From Mycolicibacterium mengxianglii (GTDB taxonomy: Bacteria > Actinomycetota > Actinomycetes > Mycobacteriales > Mycobacteriaceae): 64,000 nt of DNA. The position numbers and the translations under genes were made by a program. A model generated the notes under the pieces. That model had not been told where the DNA came from and ran no database searches. It saw nothing but the letters and a program-made list of their open reading frames with translations. The stretch's first letter is position 1; each line of letters opens with the position of its first letter. This document shows, in pieces, positions 50,594-59,244 of this stretch. The stretch is from the NCBI RefSeq assembly GCF_015710575.1, contig NZ_CP065373.1:5828001-5892000 (forward strand), in the 5' to 3' direction.

Positions 50594-50611
50594 CTAAAGA
50601 ACATACTTTAG
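50594..50611. promoter_or_regulatory. MarR-type operator
   Basis: CTAAAG-AACATA-CTTTAG is a perfect 6-bp inverted repeat in A/T-rich DNA, 15 bases upstream of the marR start and 40 bases from the P450 remnant start. A further ACTAAA follows. Position and symmetry suit a MarR autoregulatory site. Confidence 0.58.
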
Positions 50612-50626
50612 GTACACTAAACACCT

Positions 50627-51082
50627 ATGGGGAAGAAGGCAACCGCGAATTACTCGGCCGGCATCGATGAAGCTGGGCTCGGCGCACAGCTGCGATCAAC
50701 GGTGGGTCGGCTCTACCGGCGGTTCCGCAGCGAACGAGCAGAAGGCAGTCTCGGAGACGCTGCGCTCGAGGTGCTCACCTCGCTGCACAAGAACGGTCCC
50801 CAGACCCTGACTGCCCTTAGCGAACTCGCCCGGGTAGCCCCCGCTTCAATGAGTCAGACCGTCAACCGCCTCACCTCGGCGCGTTACGCGATTCGTGTTC
50901 CCGACCCGAACGACGGCCGAAAAGTGCTCTTCAGTGCCACTACCGAGGGTGCCAAAGTTGCCCTCGCCGCACGCGCCCAGCGCAATGCCTGGCTCGACGC
51001 CCAGCTGCAGAAACTCACCCCGGAGGAGCAGAACACCATTGCCTGCGCATGTGTCCTGATGAACAAAATCGCTGATATGTAA
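50627..51082 (+). CDS. MarR-family transcriptional regulator
   Basis: 151 residues. The winged HTH covers ALEVLTSLHKNGPQTLTALS and ELARVAPASMSQTVNRL, followed by the wing with the conserved DPNDGRKVLFSATTEGA. It is intact although the divergent P450 gene is only a fragment, so it is now a regulator without its likely original target, or it also acts elsewhere. The operator at 50594-50611 suggests autoregulation. Confidence 0.86.
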   Translation: MGKKATANYSAGIDEAGLGAQLRSTVGRLYRRFRSERAEGSLGDAALEVLTSLHKNGPQTLTALSELARVAPASMSQTVNRLTSARYAIRVPDPNDGRKVLFSATTEGAKVALAARAQRNAWLDAQLQKLTPEEQNTIACACVLMNKIADM

Positions 51083-51399
51083 CTAGTAGGCGCGCCCACA
51101 AGGTGTCTCAGCGCCAACGGTCGGTGGAACGGCATCGCAAGTGGGCTCGCTACTCGGTGCCCGGCGGTCTCGTGGCCCGAAAGCATAGGCCGATTTGAGC
51201 GCCCTGGTGAAGACTGCAGCGGCGTGAGTTGTGTCGAGATACTGGCGCGCGGAGCTAATTTAGCCGCGCCTGCTGGAAAATTCTGAGCCCGGCCGCCAAA
51301 CGCCGCGCCGTGGACATGCTCAAGGAAACCTTGAAGATGTCGGGAACGGTTGGCGTGCAGGGCTGTCGGGCTGGCCCGCTCCACCTACCGCATCTTGCC
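51083..51399. other. Gene-free spacer
   Basis: About 315 bases between the marR stop and the IS110 fragment. No frame with protein-like content and no clear hairpin was seen; the AACTAGTAGGCGCG stretch right after the marR stop has no evident role. Confidence 0.45.
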
Positions 51400-51660
51400 G
51401 ATCGGGCAGACCCCTACCGATCCTGTGTGCAGTCGAAGGTTGCCTTCGTGACCGCGAGCACGGGCCGCTGCCGGCGCCAGCTCCCACCGCGACCGCATCA
51501 TCGCCCCGAGCTGGCACTTCGATCGGTGATGCCAGGCCGATTCGACGAGCAGCCGACGCACGTGGGTGTTGACGGTCTTAGTGATCGGTCCCGCGTCGAA
51601 CCCGACGCGAATTCCGAGGTACCAACGGGAGGAACGAACGAACTAATCGTGTTGCCGGTG
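51400..51660 (-). pseudogene. IS110/IS116-family transposase remnant (C-terminal part)
   Basis: The minus strand codes for GPITKTVNTHVRRLLVESAW, HHRSKC and RSRWELAPAAARARGHEGNL, the conserved C-terminal region of IS110-type transposases. The upstream continuation GTSEFASGSTRDRS lies in another frame, so a frameshift separates them. It abuts the broken amidase gene and probably marks the event that truncated it. The N-terminal IS110 fragment at 45290 is not simply the missing other half, since the order on the minus strand is wrong. Confidence 0.7.
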
Positions 51661-51663
51661 AAC

Positions 51664-52143
51664 AGATCCGCTGCTTCCTCCCGACACCCGCGTGGGGTCG
51701 TGTGGATTGCGCGAGGGCCCGTGCGCCGATCTGTCCCCCGTCGCGCCGAATGCGAACTCATGCAGCACCGTCTTGCCGACGATCACTACTCCCGACTGGC
51801 GGAGCGCGCCGACGACATCGGAATCGGTCTCGGCGTGGTCCGTGCCGAACGAGGACGCCGACCCGCAGGTGGTGGGTAGTCCTGCCATGTCGAAGATGTC
51901 TTTGACCGCAATCGGAATCCCATGCAGCGGACCGCGATCAACTACTTCGGCGAGGTCTCGGTCGGCAGCCGCCGCCGAGACTCGGGCACCGTCCTCGTCG
52001 AGGATTACGAAAGCACCCAGCACAGGGTTCGCCTCGTGTGTCCGCCTGAGGGCATCGTTTGTCAACTGCGCCGACGATGTGTCGTGCGCCTGAATCGCGG
52101 CGCCCATCTGCGCGGCTTTTTCGGGGGTTTTCACGGTGTTCAC
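51664..52143 (-). pseudogene. Amidase-signature family protein, 5' fragment
   Basis: From a GTG near 52143 the product reads as the N-terminal third of an amidase: DRGPLHGIPIAVKDIFDMAG with the catalytic lysine, then VVIVGKTVLHEFAFGATG and RVSGGSSGS with the cis-serine. It stops there, six codons before a stop in IS-derived sequence. The nucleophile serine and the rest are gone. It is not a copy of the amidase at 31010; the sequences differ widely. Confidence 0.72.
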
Positions 52144-52214
52144 AGCACTCCGTTCATGAGGAACGACATCGGTGGAACGACCACCAGCGTGGTCAGTGCC
52201 ATGGAGGCCACGTT

Positions 52215-52612
52215 GCCGACGTAGGGATGCCGCTGATTGCATCGGGCACCGCCGCAGCCGAGCGCGGATTCCGCGTTCGCTACACCCGATTAGTAGATGA
52301 ACTCATCGGGGCCGCTGACGACAAGCAGCTCACTAAGACCATCAACCGCTACGGCAGAGTGGATCATCTCCTGCTGGGTTACATGAAACTAGCCAAACGA
52401 GGGGCTGAGCTGTTGGTTCAGGTGTTGACCGAGCGGGAGGAAAAGAACGTCATCACGATTGCGAGCAGCGAGTCCTTCTCCGGCTGGACCAAGGCCTTCA
52501 CCGACCCACGCCTGTGCGAAGCGATCGTCGACCGGGTCACCTTCGGTGCACCACCATCGAGACCGGCATCGACTCCTACCGCTTGGCTCACACGAGCTCC
52601 CGCCCGCAGTAG
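52215..52612 (+). pseudogene. IS21-family IstB-like ATPase remnant
   Basis: The plus strand codes for TAAAERGFRVRYTRLVDELI, NRYGRVDHLLLGYMKL and VITIASSESFSGWTKAF, the middle and C-terminal parts of the IstB helper ATPase. The Walker A part is missing. After VDRVTFG the family sequence TTIETGIDSYRLAHT continues only in another frame, so a frameshift near 52547 is present. No IstA gene or IS21 ends are recognisable. Confidence 0.65.
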
Positions 52613-52618
52613 GGGCGC

Positions 52619-53030
52619 TCAGACCTTCTCGCCCAACGCAACTCGCAGCCTAGTCAATGCATTCATCAAACTGATGCTGGCGGTGATATCGACCAGTTCC
52701 TTCTCGGTGAACACCTCAGCAAGCCGGGCTCGAAGAGCTTCCAGATCCCCGGAAAGAGTACTCAACGCCTCTGTCCACTCCAAGACGAGCAGCTGCTTGG
52801 CATCAAACGCCGAGGAGTGGCGCCAACCAGGGATTTGTCGATGACCGACTGATCAAAACCCATCTGCCGAAGCTCGCCGGCATGGTAGGCACAGCAGTAG
52901 GCGCACCCCACCAGCTGCGTCACACGAAGCTCCGCCAGAGCGACCAACTTCTCATCCATTTCAGCCACCCGGATGCCGTGATGCGCCTTATGTAGATGGC
53001 CGATGACATCCTACGAAACCGACTTGTAGT
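52619..53030 (-). pseudogene. AhpD-like/carboxymuconolactone decarboxylase-family protein, inactivated
   Basis: HLHKAHHGIRVAEMDEKLVA leads to the redox motif CAYCCAYHAGEL and then QSVIDKSLVGAT. Near 52815 the frame must shift by one base to continue with SAFDAKQLLVLEWTEALSTL and LVDITASISLMNALTRL to the stop. The upstream PRVDYKSVS is cut off by a TAG before DVIGH. Two lesions suggest a decayed gene rather than a sequencing error. The CxxC pair of AhpD peroxidoredoxins would have been intact. Confidence 0.65.
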
Positions 53031-53202
53031 CCACGCGCGGGCTCTCCTTCTACATCTCGACAGGCGCAATTGCCAACAACGTCTGTGATCACGCGGGCGC
53101 GACGTTGCGCGATCACCTGGGAGCACCGGCACAAAACGGTCCCGATCCACGCCTTTACGCCCAAGCACCTAACGGCCGATCCATCAACTGAGGAGACCAC
53201 CG

Positions 53203-55059
53203 ATGACTACCGCGACAGGATCTCGCACACCGGCAGACCGGCACAAACGCAGCGCGCGTCACGTCACGGCGGCTGTCTTTCTGACGCTTGCGGGTGTAGC
53301 AGCTTCCCCGGCGCTCGCGCAGACGGGTTCGGCGGCGCCCACCGATTCCGGGGAGTGCGGGGCAGCTCTGGAAACCGCGATGGAGGGTCACACCAACACG
53401 CGCGTTGTGCTGGCCAAGGCGTTCAGGCGCGGCGAAAAGCTGGTCCTCACGGACGACCCGAACGCTGTCAGTTCACCGAACGCGGTCGAAGGCGCGGCCA
53501 AGGTTGCGCCGCCCGTCGCCGGCGCCGATCTGTGCCTGGTGAAGCTGGTGGTCGGCCCCGGTCATCCCGGTCCGGCCGATGCCCCGTCGACGTCGGCGGG
53601 CATCGGTATCGAAATATTGTTACCGGCGCCTGGCGTATGGAACGAGCGGATTCGGGCCTATGGCAACAGTGGCTGGTCCGGAACGCCACAAGCCGACCCC
53701 TTGGTCGTCGCGAGCGACGACATCCACTCGGCCGCCGTTGCGAAGGGTTTCGTCGTGGCGACGTCCGACAACGGCCATGTCGGTTCGCCGGTCGATGCAT
53801 CGTTCGCCATGAAGCCGGACGGCAGCATCAACACAGTGTTGTGGCAGGATTTCGCCGAGCGCAGCCTGCATGAAACAGCCGAAAAGACGAAGGCCGTCGT
53901 TCGCGCCTACTACGGGCGTCCGCATCGCTTCGCCTATTGGGACGGCTTCTCGACGGGCGGTCGTCAGGGGTTGAAACTGGCGCAACGCTTTCCGGACGAC
54001 TTCGACGGCATTCTGGCGGGCGCTCCCGCGATCAACTGGACCAGCTACCACACCGGCGTGCTCTATGGTCCGGTCGCGATGCAGCAGGACCTGGGGCAAA
54101 TGATCGCGCCCGAAAAGCTAGCGGCCGTATCGCGGGCGTCCATCGCCGCCTGCGGTGGAGCCGAGCTGGGCTTCGTCCTCGACCCACTTTCGTGCCGTTA
54201 TGACCCATCAACGGATGCGGCGATCCTGTGCGCGGGAAGCGATAACGGCACAGACGGCCTTGCGGCGCGTGGCACAGAGCCGTGCCTCACTCGGGCCGAA
54301 GCGGATGGTGTCAACAAGCTGTGGTACGGGCAGACCCGCGATGGCAGCGTGCCGGCACCCGCACGCGACAATGGCAACGACAGCACGCTTGACGGTGGAC
54401 CACGGCTCTGGTTCGGCTGGACCCGCGGGACCGAGTTGCAAACCACGTCGGCGGGGGCTTCGCCAGGCCTTGATCTCGCGGCCGGTCAGACGGCGCTAAA
54501 CCTGGAGGACGCATCGCTCGCGACACCGGGTTTCCGCAACGCCACAGGTGACGGCATGAACCGTTGGCGGGACAAGTTGAACTATGCAGGGCTAGCTCGC
54601 AGTCGAGCGCAAGGCATCGCGCTGCAGCCACAGTTCAGCGCGATCAACACCGATGATCCTGACCTGTCAGCTTTTCCAGCCTCCGGAGGCAAGCTACTGA
54701 TGTATCACGGCTTGGCCGACGAATATATCCCGGTGCAGGGCTCGATCAACTACTACCAGCGGGTCACCGCTCGAATGCAGGGTGTGTCGAACTCCTATCG
54801 GTTTTACCTCATCCCGGGCTTCACCCATAGCGGCCGTTCGGAAGGGGCGCCCTTCATTCCCGTGCCGCAACCGGCGTCCGGGCGGGACGAGATGTTCGCC
54901 GCGCTTCAGGCCTGGGTCGAGCAAGACGGGGCGCCCGGAACCTTGCAGCTCACCTCGGGTGACGGCTCGACGTCCCTTCCACTGTGTGTGTTCCCGCAGA
55001 AGCTGACATACCGCGGAACAGGCCCCGCGAAGGCGGCATCAAGCTATACCTGTAGCTGA
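53203..55059 (+). CDS. Secreted tannase/feruloyl esterase-family protein
   Basis: 618 residues, ATG preceded by GAGGAGACCACCG. A signal peptide with basic N-terminus and hydrophobic core ends at SPALAQT (cleavage about residue 39), so the enzyme is exported. The tannase fold has the nucleophile Ser250 in GFSTGGRQG, an aspartate in HGLADEYIP and a histidine in PGFTHSGRS. In classical tannases and feruloyl esterases the serine is preceded by, and the histidine followed by, a cysteine that bridge each other (CS-D-HC). Here these are Phe and Ser, so the disulfide is absent. It hydrolyses ester bonds of gallate- or hydroxycinnamate-type or unrelated aromatic esters. Flanking genes are fragments, so recent acquisition is possible. 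Confidence 0.82.
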   Translation: MTTATGSRTPADRHKRSARHVTAAVFLTLAGVAASPALAQTGSAAPTDSGECGAALETAMEGHTNTRVVLAKAFRRGEKLVLTDDPNAVSSPNAVEGAAKVAPPVAGADLCLVKLVVGPGHPGPADAPSTSAGIGIEILLPAPGVWNERIRAYGNSGWSGTPQADPLVVASDDIHSAAVAKGFVVATSDNGHVGSPVDASFAMKPDGSINTVLWQDFAERSLHETAEKTKAVVRAYYGRPHRFAYWDGFSTGGRQGLKLAQRFPDDFDGILAGAPAINWTSYHTGVLYGPVAMQQDLGQMIAPEKLAAVSRASIAACGGAELGFVLDPLSCRYDPSTDAAILCAGSDNGTDGLAARGTEPCLTRAEADGVNKLWYGQTRDGSVPAPARDNGNDSTLDGGPRLWFGWTRGTELQTTSAGASPGLDLAAGQTALNLEDASLATPGFRNATGDGMNRWRDKLNYAGLARSRAQGIALQPQFSAINTDDPDLSAFPASGGKLLMYHGLADEYIPVQGSINYYQRVTARMQGVSNSYRFYLIPGFTHSGRSEGAPFIPVPQPASGRDEMFAALQAWVEQDGAPGTLQLTSGDGSTSLPLCVFPQKLTYRGTGPAKAASSYTCS

Positions 55060-55503
55060 TCAAGAAGCGCTCCTCTGCAACATGTTTGGGATTTGCGACT
55101 CGATCCACACCCGAGACGCGAAGGCCTCGTCGCAGGGTGATGGCAGTCGGCTACTTCCTTGGTGCGAGAGCGCGGGGCCGAGCGTTGCCATAGCCAGCTC
55201 GAACGCGGCGTCGACGCGGTCGACCGCCACCGCGGGGGACATGAACCCCAAGATCCCGGCCTGAAATCGCTGACCCAGGCAGTGGGGAACGCGTGAGCTG
55301 GCGCTGCCGCCCAAGTCGTGTCCCAGGTCAGGCGTAGCCCCCAAACGGCCGTTCGGTTGCGCGCAGGCTGACTTGCGCCGATATGGGATCCGCCGCCCCC
55401 TCGCGATTTGCACCTGACGATCCACCACCAACTTTGAACACCAACACACACCCGCCGCTAGGAGTCGCAACTCCTCATCAATCACGGACTGCGTGCCGGC
55501 CGG
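55060..55503. other. Gene-poor region with a possible regulator fragment
   Basis: About 440 bases. A minus-strand frame (55060-55485) contains AVAVDRVDAAFELAMATLGP and a preceding LGFMSP that might be the tail of a TetR-type regulator, but no start, HTH or ribosome binding site is visible. It is not counted as a gene. Confidence 0.35.
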
Positions 55504-56682
55504 TCAGTCGTTGACGGTGGCCAGGGCAAGGTCGTTGAGGCGGCTGACGCGTTCGAGGTGAGGCAGGCCGGTGAAGAATCCGGCCGACAGGAAGATGAAC
55601 GTCAGGTCGCGCTCGAAATCGACGATGAAAGAGGTCGATCCACCGCCGACAGCGGCGAACGTGCTCGGGGAGGCGGTGAGACCGGCTGGGGTAAAGACGT
55701 GGCCGTCGCCACGCACATAACCGCCCAGCAGCGAGAAGTGGGCCGGGAAGGAGTCCATCCCGCGGGACTCGGTCTCGAAGACCCACCCGTCATTCGTCAG
55801 TTCCCCGGTGTGGTTGCGGTCGGCGTAGTCGAACAGGGCCGGTGACAGCAGGCGCTGGTTGCCGGCGGTACCGCGGCCGCGGTACAGCTGGGTGAAGCGA
55901 TACACGTCATCGATGGTGGAGAACGCGTTACCGGCCGGGAACTCCGCGTCGCCAGTGAAGTAGGTGTTGCACGCCGTGACCAGGATCGGCGTCATCGGGG
56001 TGGAGTTCTCCGCAGTAGCGGAGGCGGGCACTCGGCGTGGGTTGCCCGGGTCGACTCCGAAGCTGCTGTCCCTCATGCCCAGAGGCTCGAACAAGTCCTC
56101 GGCCAGGATCTGCCGGAACGGGCGTCCGGAGGAGTCGGTGATCACCAGCACCTGCCCGAGCAGGTCGAAACCGACCGCCGAGGTGTAGATGCAGCGGGTG
56201 CCGGGGATGTACTCGGCCGACAGATTGTTGATGACCTGGGTCTTGGCGGCGAGGTCACCGACCTTATCCACCGGCAGGCCCGGGGGCAGCAGCGCGAACG
56301 GCAGCCCCGCGGTGTGGGTCAGCAAGTGGCGGATGGTCGCGCGCTGCTTGCCGGCCAGCCCGAAGCCCGGCACCAGGTCAGCGACCCGGGTGTCCAGGCC
56401 GAAGCGGCCCTCGTCGACCGCCTTCAAAATCAGCGCGGCGACGTACGCCTTGCTCATCGACATCAACAGGTACAGGTCGTCGTCGGCGGCCGGACGGTCC
56501 GGGGCGACCGTCCCGAAAGTCTTGCGGTGAGCGATCCGGCCACCGCGGGCCACGATGATGCTCGCCCCGAAGTTGAGCTTGGCATCAATGTCGCGCTGGA
56601 TGGCGGCATCCAGACGACCCAGGGCCGCCACATCCAAGCCGATGGAGGTCGGGTCGGCGCTGGGCAGATCGGCGACGTCCAT
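55504..56682 (-). CDS. Serine hydrolase of the class C beta-lactamase/esterase fold
   Basis: 392 residues, ATG preceded by AAAGGAGGGCCC. The SxxK motif is Ser75-Met-Ser-Lys78 (LMSMSKAY), and the second motif is YTS (IYTSAVGFDLLG) in place of YSN. TIRHLLTHTAGL and FSTIDDVYRFTQL are family hallmarks. The third motif region near the C-terminus reads GGSTSF. There is no signal peptide, so it is probably a cytoplasmic esterase or peptidase (EstB-like) rather than a secreted beta-lactamase. No operon partner. Confidence 0.86.
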   Translation of the reverse strand: MDVADLPSADPTSIGLDVAALGRLDAAIQRDIDAKLNFGASIIVARGGRIAHRKTFGTVAPDRPAADDDLYLLMSMSKAYVAALILKAVDEGRFGLDTRVADLVPGFGLAGKQRATIRHLLTHTAGLPFALLPPGLPVDKVGDLAAKTQVINNLSAEYIPGTRCIYTSAVGFDLLGQVLVITDSSGRPFRQILAEDLFEPLGMRDSSFGVDPGNPRRVPASATAENSTPMTPILVTACNTYFTGDAEFPAGNAFSTIDDVYRFTQLYRGRGTAGNQRLLSPALFDYADRNHTGELTNDGWVFETESRGMDSFPAHFSLLGGYVRGDGHVFTPAGLTASPSTFAAVGGGSTSFIVDFERDLTFIFLSAGFFTGLPHLERVSRLNDLALATVND

Positions 56683-57307
56683 GCGGGCCCTCCTTTAATT
56701 ACGGCGAGTGCCTATTTGGGTCCAACGCTACGCTGTTTCGAGTACGCAAAGTCTTGACGATTGACAGGGCTGGCCCAAGGCAGCCAAGAACGCTTTCGCG
56801 ATCTGCGGTGGGTTGCGTGGAGAACACAACCCGCGGACCGAAAGGCGTCGCAGGAACTCCGCTATCGCTGCGGGGTCGATTTTCACAGGAAGGTCGTGGG
56901 CCATGCGACTTCGGCGATAATTAAGTCGGCCAGGCCGACGAATCCGACTATCTTCTCCTGGAAATGCCGATCGCCTAACTGCATCGAACACCCCGTTACG
57001 GAAGAATTGGCGCAATTGCAGGCGATTCGGATTGCGCGTCGCAGCAATATAGTTCGATTGAGCTCAATCCCTGAGAAGATTCCACACCGACCCACAGGCG
57101 TCCGCCCGCTATCCGATTCTGCTTAGCCGCTGCCCGGACCGCACGGGCACCTGATCGAGGTGTGAATCCCTCAGTTCTTGCGATCCCACACGACGGGCAA
57201 GGACCGTTAGCCCCTGGGGCAAATCGTCTTGTTCCTCATCGGCGTCCGCCATGACACCTTCGTGAGACACGCGACAACCACATGACAACTCCGCTGAAAT
57301 ATGACAC
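56683..57307. other. Gene-poor region
   Basis: About 625 bases with lowered G+C in places. Minus-strand frames at 56728-57015 (with KIDPAAIAEFLRRLSVRG) and 57109-57345 (MADADEEQDDLPQGLTVLAR) contain short natural-looking stretches but no recognised family or clear ribosome binding site. They could be remnants. Confidence 0.35.
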
Positions 57308-57450
57308 GCAGGTTGAGAACCTAAACAACTCATGTAGGTTCTCATCCTCAGCTACATCAGGCGGCCTTCTTGACCTGGCTTTTCCGCTTTGTCTCACCGT
57401 AGCTGCACTGCAGTTTGTCTCACGAACCGCTGCATTTCCCTACAGCGATG
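57308..57450. repeat. Hairpin-containing repeat, copy 1
   Basis: TTGAGAACCTA pairs with TGTAGGTTCTCA around a short loop. It is followed by CTCAGCTACATC, then TTGACCTGG and two TTTGTCTCAC motifs. The same order recurs at 58318-58445. It is thought to be the end region of a decayed IS, as similar sequence (GAGAA...CTGTAGGTTCT) lies beside the IS256 fragment at 49577. Confidence 0.6.
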
Positions 57451-57705
57451 ACTCGCGTCCACCTGCATGTCTCGACGCCGCCGACTACTAATCGTCAAGC
57501 CCGCAGCGCATTGCGCGCTTCCCTATTCGAACTATGGTGCTATCTACTCCCGGGCACCGTGATGAAGTGGGCCCATACCTGGGCTAACGCTGTGTAAGGC
57601 TGCGGCCGGTCAACAGCCCCTTCCAGTCGAACTGACCCCGACCCCCGCCCCTCCGCTCGCGACCGGAGCGCTCATTGGCGGCCTAGGAGTTCTGGGAGGT
57701 CTAGC

Positions 57706-58080
57706 GTGGGCGGAATGGGTTTGTTCAGTCACGAGGAGTTCCGGGACCCGGCCGACGGCGTTGGCGGCTCTAGTGGAGGAGCTATCGAGCGCGCTCGGGC
57801 TGCTGAGGTGAGCGAGTACGGGGTGGACGAACCCGTGGTGGTGGGACCGGGGTCATCGCCTGAGGATGGTTCGTGCGGCCAGTTCACTGTGCAGTTTCAC
57901 GTGTCTACGTCAATGCTGGTCGGACTGAACCGTATTGCGAGAATGCGTGGGGTGAGCGTGCCGGAGGTATGCCGGCAGGTAATCGGCGTGTTTGTTGCCC
58001 AGCAGGAGGGCGAGTTGGGCGCATTGCTTGCTGCCGAGACGGAAGCGGCCGAGTACCGGCCGAGTTTGGGTCAGGCGTAG
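57706..58080 (+). CDS. Small protein with possible ribbon-helix-helix domain
   Basis: 124 residues from a GTG with GGGAGGT seven bases upstream. The N-terminal half is low-complexity, rich in Gly, Ser and acidic residues. The C-terminal half reads CGQFTVQFHVSTSMLVGLNR, then IARMRGVSVPEVCRQVIGVF, a strand-helix-helix pattern like a ribbon-helix-helix DNA-binding or antitoxin domain. No toxin partner is adjacent. It sits alone between two copies of the hairpin repeat, as cargo of a mobile unit would. The function is not assigned. Confidence 0.55.
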   Translation: MGGMGLFSHEEFRDPADGVGGSSGGAIERARAAEVSEYGVDEPVVVGPGSSPEDGSCGQFTVQFHVSTSMLVGLNRIARMRGVSVPEVCRQVIGVFVAQQEGELGALLAAETEAAEYRPSLGQA

Positions 58081-58317
58081 TCGCGGCCGCAGGACCGGCG
58101 GGCTCAAATTCTTCCATCGCGGCCTTTCTGTCAACGGCAACTGACAACTGATCAGCTGTCGGCAAGTGAAATTTGACCAGCTTGGGTTCATTGGTCGTCG
58201 GCTGTGACGGTGGGGACGCCACATGCACCACACGGGTTCCGTCGGTGTGCTGATCGACACGCGGCCGCGATCTTTCACGAATGATCTATTTGAAGTCGGG
58301 CCGTGAGATTTTGAAGC

Positions 58318-58445
58318 GCAGCGTGAGAACCTACAAGCCGATGTAGGTTCTCACACTCAGCTGCACCCGGCAGTGGCCTTGACCTTGGGTTACTCGGTTT
58401 GTCTCACGACGGCTGGACCACGGTTTGTCTCACGAAACGCTTTAT
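58318..58445. repeat. Hairpin-containing repeat, copy 2
   Basis: GTGAGAACCTACA and TGTAGGTTCTCAC form a perfect 13-bp stem with a six-base loop (about 58322-58353). CTCAGCTGCACC, TTGACCTTGG and two TTTGTCTCACGA motifs follow, in the same order as copy 1. Both copies have the same orientation and bracket the small gene at 57706. Confidence 0.6.
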
Positions 58446-58453
58446 TCTTGTTC

Positions 58454-58855
58454 TCAGGGCAATCGGTTTTCGTCCGGATCGGCGCCTGCAAACCGCTTGA
58501 GCGCGTCGATCATCGAAAGACGATGTGCAGCATAGGCTTTAAGTGGCTCGCTGATCCAGCCCATTTCCAAATAGGTCACGGGTTCCTCGTCACCCTCAGG
58601 CTCGCCGTCCGAGCTGTCGTACGGTGCGTCGATTCCCGCAATCAGGTCGTTCGCCGCGTCGATAACATATGCGGGAGCAACGATCTCAAGGTCCGTCCGC
58701 AGTATACGCAGCGTCTTCCTCGCTGTATCGCGGGCCTCTGCTGCCCGGAACTGACAGCTCGGTGGCAGTCTAGGGCGCACGCTCCCGGGGGCTCCCTCCC
58801 TGTGGAAGCGCCGAGGGTCCGCACTGAGATGATCGACGGCGCCTGGACTGCGCAA
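58454..58855 (-). CDS. Hypothetical protein, probably a fragment
   Basis: 133 codons. The C-terminal 95 residues are protein-like (RKTLRILRTDLEIVAPAYVI, DAANDLIAGIDAP, EEPVTYLEMGWISEPLKAYA), mostly helical and acidic, while the first 35 residues are rich in Arg and Pro and look like noise. It may be the 3' part of a larger gene cut near 58750. No family is recognised. Confidence 0.4.
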   Translation of the reverse strand: MRSPGAVDHLSADPRRFHREGAPGSVRPRLPPSCQFRAAEARDTARKTLRILRTDLEIVAPAYVIDAANDLIAGIDAPYDSSDGEPEGDEEPVTYLEMGWISEPLKAYAAHRLSMIDALKRFAGADPDENRLP

Positions 58856-58962
58856 AACAGCGCCTACGCACCGAAACTCGTGTTTGTCGGTACCGAGATC
58901 ACCACGCGCAGTCGTTACAGTCGCGTCGACGCTCCAACGTCCAGCAGCAGGGCGGCCTGATC

Positions 58963-59092
58963 GTGCAAGTTGCGGCGGCCGTGACGTTGCGCGAGGTCGG
59001 TGCTCGCGCGGGTGTGAGTCGGGGTGCGCCGTACCGGCACTTCGCGGACAAGGAGGGTCTCCTGACCACGGTGGCCACGGAGGGCTGGATGC
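58963..59092 (+). pseudogene. TetR-family HTH fragment
   Basis: VTLREVGARAGVSRGAPYRH and FADKEGLLTTVATEGW are the second half of a TetR DNA-binding domain. Upstream sequence does not supply the first helix in frame, and after TEGW the sequence changes character. The minus strand beyond the junction encodes MKAHKAVIAAAALGMRMFRI, another short protein-like piece. This is a truncated gene at a recombination junction. Confidence 0.6.
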
Positions 59093-59244
59093 CCCTCGGT
59101 GATCACATGCATGAGGTGCAACGCTTTGTCCGTCTTGGTGATTCGGAACATGCGCATACCCAGTGCCGCGGCTGCGATGACGGCCTTGTGAGCCTTCATG
59201 ACGAGAACCCTGGGCAAAGGATGCCGCTCACCGCTGGACCGACC

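Noticed and set aside
45290..51660. The two IS110 fragments as halves of one element separated by later insertions
   Set aside because: Both are on the minus strand, but the N-terminal piece lies at the lower coordinate, so the order is wrong for one interrupted gene without an added rearrangement.
51310..51879. A 189-codon plus-strand frame over the IS110/amidase remnants
   Set aside because: The minus strand carries the recognisable transposase and amidase motifs; the plus-strand product is unlike any family and rich in Arg and Pro.
55504..56682. Antibiotic-inactivating class C beta-lactamase
   Set aside because: There is no signal peptide, the second motif is YTS instead of YSN, and the sequence fits the EstB-like esterase/peptidase group better.
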